Positions 5,958 through 11,715 of a DNA stretch of 11,715 nt are shown here, in pieces. The DNA is from Planctomycetota bacterium. GTDB taxonomy: Bacteria > Planctomycetota > Phycisphaerae > FEN-1346 > JAACEH01. The notes under the pieces are model-generated. The model searched no databases. It was not told the origin of the DNA and was given only the letters and a program-made list of their open reading frames with translations. Position 1 is the first letter of the stretch. Each line of letters begins with the position of its first letter. Location: assembly GCA_016935955.1 (NCBI GenBank), contig JAFGPY010000324.1, forward strand, positions 1-11,715, in the 5' to 3' direction. The translations under genes were made by a program, and so were the position numbers.

Positions 5958-7166
5958 TCACACAAGGGCCGACAGCACCGACGGTGCGGCACCGGGGGAG
6001 GGGGGCAGGTCCAGGTACTCCAGGCCCGTGGCGGCTACGGTGGTGATGGGGGTGGGGCGATCGATCGTGCGGCCGGGGGCGATGCCCGGGCCAAGGGCCA
6101 GCATCCACACGCGCCGGCAACCCTCGTCGGCGCCCTCGCCCGTGTAGAAGTCGCTGTGGTGAATGAAACCGTAATGGCCCGGCCGGTCCAGCTCGCGGCC
6201 GTGGTCCGGAAGGATCAGCATCAGCGTCCGGTCGCGGTAGGCGTCCAACTCCTGCACCGCCTGCCAGAGCCGCCACGTCAGTTCGTCGGTGCGGCCAATG
6301 GCCTCGACGTAGCGCGACCACGAGCCGTAATGGGCACAATCAATCTCGCCGAAGTCCACCGAGATGACCGCCGGGGCGAACCGCCGCATGCAGGCCACCG
6401 CGCAGTCGGCCAGGAAGGCGTCGTGGCTGGTGGTGCCGCGGCCGCTCTTCCACTGCTCGTAATGGTCGACGAAGAAGTCGCGGGCCTCGGGCGACCGCAG
6501 TCCGTCGGTCGTCGCGCGGCTATCGGCGCGGGCCAACCTCGCGGCCTCGGCGGCCGCTTCGAGTTCGGCCTCCTTCGAGCCCAGTGCGGCCGCATGGGCC
6601 ATTCGCCGGTCCATGGCCTCGGCCGTCGTTCGCGGAATGGTCGGCGGCTCCACGACGTTCGCGGCATAGTCGGGGCCGTAACCGTTCGCGCGGCTCATGC
6701 CCGTCTGGGCCAGGATCGAGGCGTAGACGAAGGCCCAGGCGTCGGTATCGGCGGCGCGGCGGGCCTTGCGGTGAATCTCGTAGAGGGTCGGGTGAGCGAC
6801 CGGCCGCGCCCAGTCGATGTCGTCCCATTCCCAATGTCCGGTGACGACCGATCCGGCCGAGTTCGGATGGACCACCTTGTGCTCGACGCGCATATTCGTC
6901 AGCAGCGTGCCGCGCGGCGCCATTTCGTTCCACAGCCGCGGAATCCAGCGATGCTCGGGATCGTCGATCGATTCGCTCGACCGCGTGCCACCGCCGAACA
7001 GGACGACGATCAACTTGCGGTCCTCGGCGGCGCATAAAAAGGGCGAAGCGGGAGCCACCGACGGCGCCGGCGCACAACCGGCAATCCAACTTCCCGCTCC
7101 GCCCAAGGCTGCGGTTGCCCCCGCACCCAGGGCAACCCGCAGAAATTCACGACGCGTGACGTTCAT
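5958..7166 (-). CDS. Tat-exported lipoprotein of the alkaline phosphatase/sulfatase superfamily
   Basis: 402 residues. The N-terminus MNVTRREFLRV carries a twin-arginine motif (TRREFLR), then a hydrophobic Ala/Gly stretch and the lipobox IAGC (Cys31): a folded lipoprotein sent out by Tat, as expected for a metalloenzyme. The fold is indicated by LIVVLFGGGTRSSESIDD (52-69), PNSAGSVVTGHWE (101-113, the nucleophile-region loop), VISVDFGEIDCAHYG (267-281; Asp276, His279), LILPDHGRELDRPGHYGF (317-334; Asp321, His322, His331) and LALGPGIAPG. The first metal-ligand Asp, usually in a DG motif of strand one, is replaced by the GGG run, so either the metal site is altered or this is a distinct subfamily. 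No sulfatase CxPxR motif, so phosphoesters or phosphonates are likelier substrates than sulfate esters. Start at 7166 is chosen because the Tat motif immediately follows; upstream in-frame sequence is repeat DNA. No clear promoter found. Confidence 0.82.
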   Translation of the reverse strand: MNVTRREFLRVALGAGATAALGGAGSWIAGCAPAPSVAPASPFLCAAEDRKLIVVLFGGGTRSSESIDDPEHRWIPRLWNEMAPRGTLLTNMRVEHKVVHPNSAGSVVTGHWEWDDIDWARPVAHPTLYEIHRKARRAADTDAWAFVYASILAQTGMSRANGYGPDYAANVVEPPTIPRTTAEAMDRRMAHAAALGSKEAELEAAAEAARLARADSRATTDGLRSPEARDFFVDHYEQWKSGRGTTSHDAFLADCAVACMRRFAPAVISVDFGEIDCAHYGSWSRYVEAIGRTDELTWRLWQAVQELDAYRDRTLMLILPDHGRELDRPGHYGFIHHSDFYTGEGADEGCRRVWMLALGPGIAPGRTIDRPTPITTVAATGLEYLDLPPSPGAAPSVLSALV

Positions 7167-7207
7167 TCGCAACGCACTCTTACCTGGCCTCCTCCCGCTC
7201 CGCTCGG

Positions 7208-7287
7208 GGGTGCCATGGCTGCCCCGCAGCCATGCGTTGTGAGATGGGGAGCTATTCGGCATGCCTGACGTAGCAGGCATGGCACCC
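7208..7287. repeat. Cloverleaf-like dispersed repeat, copy B
   Basis: 80 bp. GGGTGCCATG (7208-7217) pairs perfectly with CATGGCACCC (7278-7287) at the ends. Arm 1: CATGGCTGC-CCC-GCAGCCATG (7214-7234). Arm 2: CATGCCTG-ACGTAG-CAGGCATG (7260-7281). It lies 42 bp upstream of the Tat lipoprotein start. The 62-bp right part is shared with copy A (3372-3433) with one mismatch. Confidence 0.85.
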
Positions 7288-7340
7288 GACAATGCGTAAC
7301 GTTCATCCCAATCCGGCAAGGACCTCCCAAGGTTCCGTCG

Positions 7341-7368
7341 GGCATGGCCACGCTTGCGTGGCCATGCC
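7341..7368. repeat. Perfect 28-bp palindrome, member of a second repeat family
   Basis: GGCATGGCCACGC (7341-7353), TT, GCGTGGCCATGCC (7356-7368): 13-bp arms. GGCCATGCCACCCC (7360-7373) recurs inverted as the last 14 bases of the window. It sits 42 bp after the stop of the 7411-9039 gene, where it could end transcription, although no T run follows. Confidence 0.75.
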
Positions 7369-7410
7369 ACCCCCCGCTGTTCGGAGACGACAGCCGTGCC
7401 GCTCCGGACG

Positions 7411-9039
7411 TCAGGGCGCCGCCTTGTTGTCTGTCGTTGCGGCGGCTGGTTGATCGGCCCCCATGGCCTTCTTCCACGCGGCCGCATCGACGGCCACGAA
7501 CAGCTCGCCCGTCTTCTCCGTGAGCGTGGCTTCGTACTCAATCAGCCGCGGCTTCTCGCCGTGGAAAATGAGCCGCGGCATCTTGGTCCGCAGTTCGTCC
7601 TCGTTGATGTCGCCTGTGCGGCGGACGGGCACCGAGGCCGTCACCGGCACGCCCTCAGGCGCATAGACCTTCAGGTGGATCGGCCCGAACTCGTCCCACA
7701 TGCTGGCCGGGTGCAGCACGTAGGCCAACTGGTAGCTCTCCGGATCGGCCGTATCCTGGTAGGCGTACTGGCTGTAGTCGACCGCGAGCACGTGCGACTC
7801 TTTGCCGGCCTGCGTGGCGTCGTTCGCGCTGGGCCGCGCGGGGAACTTCACCTGGTAGTGCAGCAGGTTCATCGGCGCGAACGTGAAAACGACCGGCAGG
7901 TTCTTCAGGATGCGGCTGCACGCGCCTCGTTCCTCGTCGCTGATCTTCGCATTCGGATCGAGATAATTGACGCGGGCGTAGACGGCCGGATCGCCGTTGC
8001 CCATGAACGCCGGCGCGCCCTCGGCTGGTTGAGCGACCGTGAACTCGCGCGGCCGCACCTTGCCGGTCTTCAGGTCCACGGACTGTTCGCGGACGTCGCC
8101 GCCCCAGGCCGTGAAGATGGCTTCGTAGGCGGCTGCCGCCTTGGGATCGAACTTCGCGGCCAGCACTGCCAGCATCTGCGTGGCCTTCTGCTCGCCGATG
8201 GCCGACAGGGGACCGAGGTTCTCGTCCTTGGGATCCTGTCCATCCCGCATAAACACGGAGAACGGGTCGCGGTCAATCGGGTGGCTTCGCATCTTGCCGA
8301 GATCCAGGCCCGCGTACTCGACCATCAGGGCGGCATCGCGAGCCTCCCACTTCATCTGGCCCGTCAGGTACTCGCCCAGGGCCTGCCGGGCCTTCTCGCG
8401 GTCGTTGCCGCTCGTGCTTCGTACCGCCGCAACGAGGGCCGCCAGACGCGGCATGCCCTGCGGGCCGGCCTTCTTCGTATAGGCCTGCTGCTGCATCGTC
8501 TGCGCCTGTGCGGCCTGCTGCCAGTCGGGGCCGAAGGCGCCCTTCTCGATCGCCTCGCGGGCCTGGCGGCGGATGATGCCGTAGATCGTCGAGTTGCTGA
8601 TGATGTGGCTGAGGACTCTGGTGCCGTTCAGCCTCACGTAGACGTCGGGTGTGAGGCTCATGGAGAACGGCGATATGGCGACGCCGCGAAGGATCGGGAA
8701 CCCGAAGTCGACGCTCGTCTCCTTGTCCGTCTTGCTCTCGATGGTGTAGATGGCCGCCACGTTGGCCAGGGGCGGGTTGTCGGCATTGGAACCGCGGGGG
8801 GCTCCGAACGAGTTGCGACTGAAGACCACAATCAGCTCTTCCTTGACCACCCGCAGGTCGCTGATGCGGCCGGGCTTGAGGTTCTCGTCCAGACGTGCCA
8901 GCGTGCCCTTGGCCGCCGGGTCGCCGCCGGGGTACTTGATGACGAACGGCCCCCCATTGGCCATCGCCCAATGAGCCGCAAGAAGACACGCAGCCGCAAC
9001 CGCAGCCGCACCAAGCACCACCTTCGCCGAACGCTTCAT
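7411..9039 (-). CDS. Large exported protein of unknown function
   Basis: 542 residues; I do not recognise the family. A signal peptide is clear: MKRSAKVVLGAAAVAAACLLAAHWAMA, with cleavage likely before NGG at 28. The mature N-terminus (NGGPFVIKYPGGDPAAKG) is followed by a beta-rich region containing YTIESKTDKETSVDFGFPIL (98-117), the look of a sandwich domain in which secreted proteins describe mixed-strand repeats; the resemblance to DUF4424- or VIT-like domains is weak and unproven. The middle (about 155-350) is helical with Gln/Ala-rich stretches. The C-terminal region again looks like a beta sandwich (LHYQVKFPA, YQLAYVLHPASMWDEFG, LKVYAPEGVPVTASVPV), ending in a low-complexity ADQPAAATTDNKAAP tail. 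No transmembrane segment after the signal, no catalytic motif. The start at 9039 has GAAAGGGG close upstream; longer readings run into a terminator. Probably its own transcript, since the terminator at 9125-9145 separates it from the transporter. Confidence 0.82.
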   Translation of the reverse strand: MKRSAKVVLGAAAVAAACLLAAHWAMANGGPFVIKYPGGDPAAKGTLARLDENLKPGRISDLRVVKEELIVVFSRNSFGAPRGSNADNPPLANVAAIYTIESKTDKETSVDFGFPILRGVAISPFSMSLTPDVYVRLNGTRVLSHIISNSTIYGIIRRQAREAIEKGAFGPDWQQAAQAQTMQQQAYTKKAGPQGMPRLAALVAAVRSTSGNDREKARQALGEYLTGQMKWEARDAALMVEYAGLDLGKMRSHPIDRDPFSVFMRDGQDPKDENLGPLSAIGEQKATQMLAVLAAKFDPKAAAAYEAIFTAWGGDVREQSVDLKTGKVRPREFTVAQPAEGAPAFMGNGDPAVYARVNYLDPNAKISDEERGACSRILKNLPVVFTFAPMNLLHYQVKFPARPSANDATQAGKESHVLAVDYSQYAYQDTADPESYQLAYVLHPASMWDEFGPIHLKVYAPEGVPVTASVPVRRTGDINEDELRTKMPRLIFHGEKPRLIEYEATLTEKTGELFVAVDAAAWKKAMGADQPAAATTDNKAAP

Positions 9040-9124
9040 GGTTCTGCCCCTTTCCCGCGGACGCGGATTCCACCTGCCCACACGCCATAGACTGTGACGC
9101 CCTCGCGGCCGAAAGGTTCCCGGG

Positions 9125-9145
9125 AAAAAAGGGGCGATTCCGCCC
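9125..9145 (-). terminator. Intrinsic terminator after the EamA transporter gene
   Basis: Read on the minus strand: GGGCG, loop GAAT, CGCCC (stem 9132-9145) then C and six Ts (9125-9130). The 5-bp stem is short but GC only, and the position, about 64 nt after the transporter stop and before the next gene, fits. Confidence 0.65.
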
Positions 9146-9208
9146 TGCAAGGCCGGACGCGGAATTTCCTGTATGACATCCGAGGCGGGAGGCTCAACTG
9201 ACACCACT

Positions 9209-10117
9209 CTAGCCGAGCGACACGAAGACGACGCCGGCCAGCATCAGGGCCACGCCGACGAACTTCAGCACCGGGCGAGGCTCCTTCAGCACCAGCACGC
9301 CGAGCAGGGCGCCCAGCGGAATGCTCAGCTGCGTGTAGGCAATCACGTAGCTGACGTCCGTGACGTGGACCATGGCCGTCAGCACCGCGGTGTAGGCCAG
9401 GGCGAAGATCAGGCCGCATCCGAGGCTCGTTCGCCAGTTGCGGCGGGCCTCGGACCCCAACTGCCGGCGCGTCTGCGGCACGGCCAGGATCGACGCCAGC
9501 ACAAGCAATCCCCCGCCGCCGATCTCGATGCAATAGTAGATCATGCGGCCGGGCACCGACGACAGCACCGGGTCGCCCAGTCGGCCAAGGGTGACCATGG
9601 CCTGCCCGTCGGCGATCGTGAAGCCGGCGATGCCCAGTGCGGCCACGACGGCCATCAGGCAACTGACGTTCAGGTAGTTCCGCAGCCGCAGGTCGCTCAG
9701 GTGCCGCATCGGCAGCACGATGCAGCCGACGATGACCATGGCCACGCCCGCGGCGAAGGCCGCCGAGAGGTGCCGCTCGGGGAAACGGACCAGCGTGGTC
9801 GCCGTGACCAGGACCACCGGCAGGCTGCGGGCCAGGGGATAGGCGATCGACATGTGCCCGTGGCGGTAGGCTGCGGCCAGGGCGATGAAGTAGAAGGCCT
9901 GGCTCGCCGCGGCCGCCGCGGCCAGCAGCCAGACCCGACCCGGCACGACGGCAAGCCGGTCGCCATACCAGACCACCAGCGGCGCCATCAGCAGGGCGGC
10001 CGCGCACATGGCCATCATGAAGAAGGCCGACGACGGATGGACGCGTTTTCCGAGGAGGTTCCATCCGGCGTGCGCTGCCGCGGCCACGGTCAACAGGATG
10101 ATCGCGATGCTTGTCAT
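9209..10117 (-). CDS. EamA/DMT-superfamily transporter
   Basis: 302 residues, the usual length for ten-helix drug/metabolite transporters of the inner membrane. Almost the whole protein is hydrophobic segments, in two halves of about five helices (about 3-135 and 148-300). Typical EamA motifs are AAHAGWNLLGKR after helix one, AYRHGHMSIAYPLARSLPVV (88-107) in the first repeat and YTQLSIPLGALLGVLVLKEPR in the second. Members export amino acids, nucleotide sugars, metabolites or take up small molecules; the substrate cannot be read here. It lies 47 bp after the sulfatase stop on the same strand and is followed by a terminator, so it is probably the second gene of a sulfatase operon. That association suggests moving a sulfatase substrate or product across the membrane; this is inference from context. 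Confidence 0.92.
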   Translation of the reverse strand: MTSIAIILLTVAAAAHAGWNLLGKRVHPSSAFFMMAMCAAALLMAPLVVWYGDRLAVVPGRVWLLAAAAAASQAFYFIALAAAYRHGHMSIAYPLARSLPVVLVTATTLVRFPERHLSAAFAAGVAMVIVGCIVLPMRHLSDLRLRNYLNVSCLMAVVAALGIAGFTIADGQAMVTLGRLGDPVLSSVPGRMIYYCIEIGGGGLLVLASILAVPQTRRQLGSEARRNWRTSLGCGLIFALAYTAVLTAMVHVTDVSYVIAYTQLSIPLGALLGVLVLKEPRPVLKFVGVALMLAGVVFVSLG

Positions 10118-10164
10118 GGCGCCAGATTGTCCTCGCCGTCACGGGCCACGTGACGGCCGGAGCA

Positions 10165-11544
10165 TCAATCCCATGTGTTGCGACTGCCGCGAAGGCCCGC
10201 GCGGCTGCGCACTTCCTCGGGCACCTCGATCGGCGCGGTCGTGAACGGTTCGCCCTGGGCGTTGGTCGGTTGCTGCGTGAAGAGCGGATCGCCCGTCTCG
10301 ACGACGAACCGCACCAGGCGCCGCTGCAGGTCGGCCTTGACCTTGGCGTGTTTGGCCTCTGCGGCCAGGTTGGTCGTCTCCCACGGGTCGGCGTTCATGT
10401 CGTAAAGTTCCTCGCCGTGGCCCAGGTAGAAGGTGTACTTCCAGCGCTTCGTGCGGACCATGCGGATCGGTGCCACGCGGCGGCCGAGCATCGTCAGTTC
10501 GGCGAAGACGGCCTCGTGCCCCTCGAACGCTTCGCCGCGGATGGCCGGCAGGAGGCTGCGGCCGCGCAGGCCGGGCTCGGGCTCCGCCCCGGCCAGTTCC
10601 AGCACCGTCGGGAAGACGTCGAGGTTCGTGCACAGGGCGTCGCAGACCGTGCCCGGCTTGAAACCGTCGGGGGCCTTGACCGGCCCGGGGCCGGCGTACC
10701 CGGGTCGCGGCGGCATGATGACGAACGGGATGTGCGTCTGGCAGTCGTACATGAACGGGCCCTTGAAGCCCACGCCGTGTTCGCCGCCCATGTCGCCGTG
10801 GTCGGCCATGAAGATCACGTACGTGTTGCTGCCGAAGCCGCCCATGATCATCTCTTCGAGCAGCTTGGCCACGTCGCGGTCCACCTTCTCCACGCGGCTG
10901 CGATAGAACTGGCGATAGTACTCCCAGCGTTCGGGGCTCCAGCCTTCGCCGCGGTTGTAGTCTTGCTGCGGCCAGGGTTTGGTCTTGCGGTCGTCGTTGC
11001 GGTTGGGCCACGGCTCCAGTTCGACCGGTCGTTCCTCGTGCGGGTCCAGGTAGTAGATGTCGTGCGGGTCCAGCAGGGAGACGACCTGAAAGAACGGTCG
11101 CTTCTGCACGATCCAGTCACGGTTGCGCCAGAAGCGGCAGGCCTCGATCACCGTCGACTCGTCGAAGCTGTTCTCGTAGACGTTCTTGAAGCCGAGCTGG
11201 CCCAGGTCGGTGCCCAGGTGGCTCTTGCCGTGGTAGACCGTCAGGTACCCGGCCTGCTGCATGCGATGGGCCAGCGTGGTGATGTTCTGGTTCATCGGCG
11301 AACTGGGATTGCCCAGGTTGCCCACCAGGTCGATCTCGCTCGGCATCTTGCCGGAGAAGATCGCGCCGCGGGCCGGCGTGCAGATCGGGCACGTGGTGAA
11401 CATGTTGCTGAACGTCACGCCGTGGCGAACCAGCGTGTCCATGCCGGGCGTGGTCGCGCCGAAGCGGCTGACGTGGGCGGCAATCGTATCGTACCGCTGC
11501 TGATCGGTGATGATCATGACGACGTTGGGGCGTTTTTCCGGCAT
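10165..11544 (-). CDS. Formylglycine-dependent sulfatase, no export signal
   Basis: 459 residues, normal for the S1 sulfatase family. It hydrolyses sulfate esters; the substrate is not deducible. The N-terminus is the core strand itself: PNVVMIITDQQRYD (6-19), with the TDQ form of the metal site. The formylglycine motif is CTPAR (55-59) within TCPICTPARGAIFSGKMP; Cys55 must be converted by a maturase not in this window. Other signatures are HGKSHLG (105-111), SLLDPHD (156-162), FMADHGDMGGEHG (245-257; Asp248, His249), KGPFMYD (261-267), and the C-terminal ELYDMNADPWETTNLA. No signal peptide or Tat motif, so the enzyme seems cytoplasmic, unlike most planctomycete sulfatases. The start is 11544, set by GGGAGGT six nt upstream; the longer reading from 11631 begins inside the predicted -10 box. 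It heads an operon with the EamA transporter, which may handle the substrate or product. Confidence 0.95.
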   Translation of the reverse strand: MPEKRPNVVMIITDQQRYDTIAAHVSRFGATTPGMDTLVRHGVTFSNMFTTCPICTPARGAIFSGKMPSEIDLVGNLGNPSSPMNQNITTLAHRMQQAGYLTVYHGKSHLGTDLGQLGFKNVYENSFDESTVIEACRFWRNRDWIVQKRPFFQVVSLLDPHDIYYLDPHEERPVELEPWPNRNDDRKTKPWPQQDYNRGEGWSPERWEYYRQFYRSRVEKVDRDVAKLLEEMIMGGFGSNTYVIFMADHGDMGGEHGVGFKGPFMYDCQTHIPFVIMPPRPGYAGPGPVKAPDGFKPGTVCDALCTNLDVFPTVLELAGAEPEPGLRGRSLLPAIRGEAFEGHEAVFAELTMLGRRVAPIRMVRTKRWKYTFYLGHGEELYDMNADPWETTNLAAEAKHAKVKADLQRRLVRFVVETGDPLFTQQPTNAQGEPFTTAPIEVPEEVRSRAGLRGSRNTWD

Positions 11545-11550
11545 GGCAAG

Positions 11551-11557
11551 ACCTCCC
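11551..11557 (-). promoter_or_regulatory. Ribosome binding site that decides the sulfatase start
   Basis: GGGAGGT on the minus strand, six nt before the ATG at 11544, the strongest Shine-Dalgarno in the window. It settles the choice against in-frame ATGs at 11559, 11598 and 11631. Confidence 0.8.
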
Positions 11558-11629
11558 ATCTTTGCGTCCAGGCGGGCCGCGCCGTCCGGGTGGCCCATGC
11601 GGCGGGCTTCCTGACGCGGCAAACCGGCC

Positions 11630-11657
11630 ACTATAGGGTATCGCCGGGACGTGTCAA
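11630..11657 (-). promoter_or_regulatory. Near-consensus sigma70 promoter of the sulfatase operon
   Basis: On the minus strand a perfect TTGACA (11652-11657), a 16-bp spacer and TATAGT (11630-11635, 5/6). Predicted start about 11623, leader about 80 nt. Strong by sequence, so constitutive expression or repression by an unseen operator is likely. Confidence 0.75.
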
Positions 11658-11701
11658 GCCCGTCGCCCGGCCGGCCGCGGGGGCATCGCCGTTGACAAGA
11701 C

Positions 11702-11715
11702 GGGGTGGCATGGCC
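11702..11715. repeat. Partial second copy of the 7341-type palindromic repeat, cut by window edge
   Basis: GGGGTGGCATGGCC is the exact reverse complement of 7360-7373, which includes four bases flanking the palindrome there. The rest of the element should continue to the right of the window. Confidence 0.6.

Noticed and set aside
7167..7541. N-terminal extension of the Tat lipoprotein reading through the repeat
   Set aside because: The extension translates repeat DNA and the Tat motif would be internal; ATG 7166 places the twin arginine at residues 5-6.
7354..9090. Long plus-strand open frame opposite the exported 542-residue protein
   Set aside because: The minus strand has a signal peptide, RBS and sensible composition; the plus frame is His/Arg/Gly-rich antisense with none of these.
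11692..11697. Plus-strand TTGACA near the right edge
   Set aside because: Could be a -35 box for a rightward gene, but its -10 region is outside the window.

Overview
GC-rich bacterial window. The gene content suggests an anaerobic or fermentative planctomycete or a related PVC lineage: a single-chain pyruvate:ferredoxin oxidoreductase, a formylglycine-type sulfatase, a Tat-exported phosphatase-fold lipoprotein, and intergenic spaces full of palindromic repeats. The lineage is inferred from this content and overall style, not from a marker gene.

Layout. 1-1546 (minus) is the N-terminal part of pyruvate:ferredoxin oxidoreductase, cut by the window edge. 1547-1846 is a divergent control region with one promoter to the left and one to the right. 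1847-2512 and 2742-3299 (plus) encode two paralogous exported Cys/Lys/Ala-rich proteins built from two ~65-residue modules that begin with a CCx3Cx2C motif. Each gene sits behind a near-identical extended -10 promoter fused to a 9-bp hairpin and a T-rich tract. 3300-3614 lies between convergent genes and holds repeats and hairpins. 4637-5728 and 3615-4640 (minus) form a translationally coupled pair: an HEVGH metallopeptidase-like protein, then a D-Ala-D-Ala-ligase-like ATP-grasp enzyme. 5958-7166 (minus) is a Tat lipoprotein of the alkaline phosphatase/sulfatase superfamily. 7411-9039 (minus) is a large exported protein of unknown function. 10165-11544 and 9209-10117 (minus) are a sulfatase followed by an EamA/DMT transporter, with a near-consensus promoter upstream and an intrinsic terminator downstream.

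How parts fit. The sulfatase-transporter pair reads as one transcription unit (11630 to about 9125). The ATP-grasp/metallopeptidase pair reads as another, with a good promoter at 5775-5803; a ligase and a hydrolase made together suggests making and trimming an amide-linked product. The two Cys-motif proteins are the least explained part of the window. Their shared promoter-hairpin leader suggests common expression control, and their modules look like a new metal- or redox-active helical repeat.

Dispersed repeats: an ~80-bp cloverleaf-like element occurs twice (3327-3433, with a loop insertion, and 7208-7287). A 28-bp palindrome sits at 7341-7368, and a piece of it runs off the right edge at 11702. 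A third, REP-like hairpin is at 5893-5937. I see no rRNA, tRNA, CRISPR array or transposase gene.
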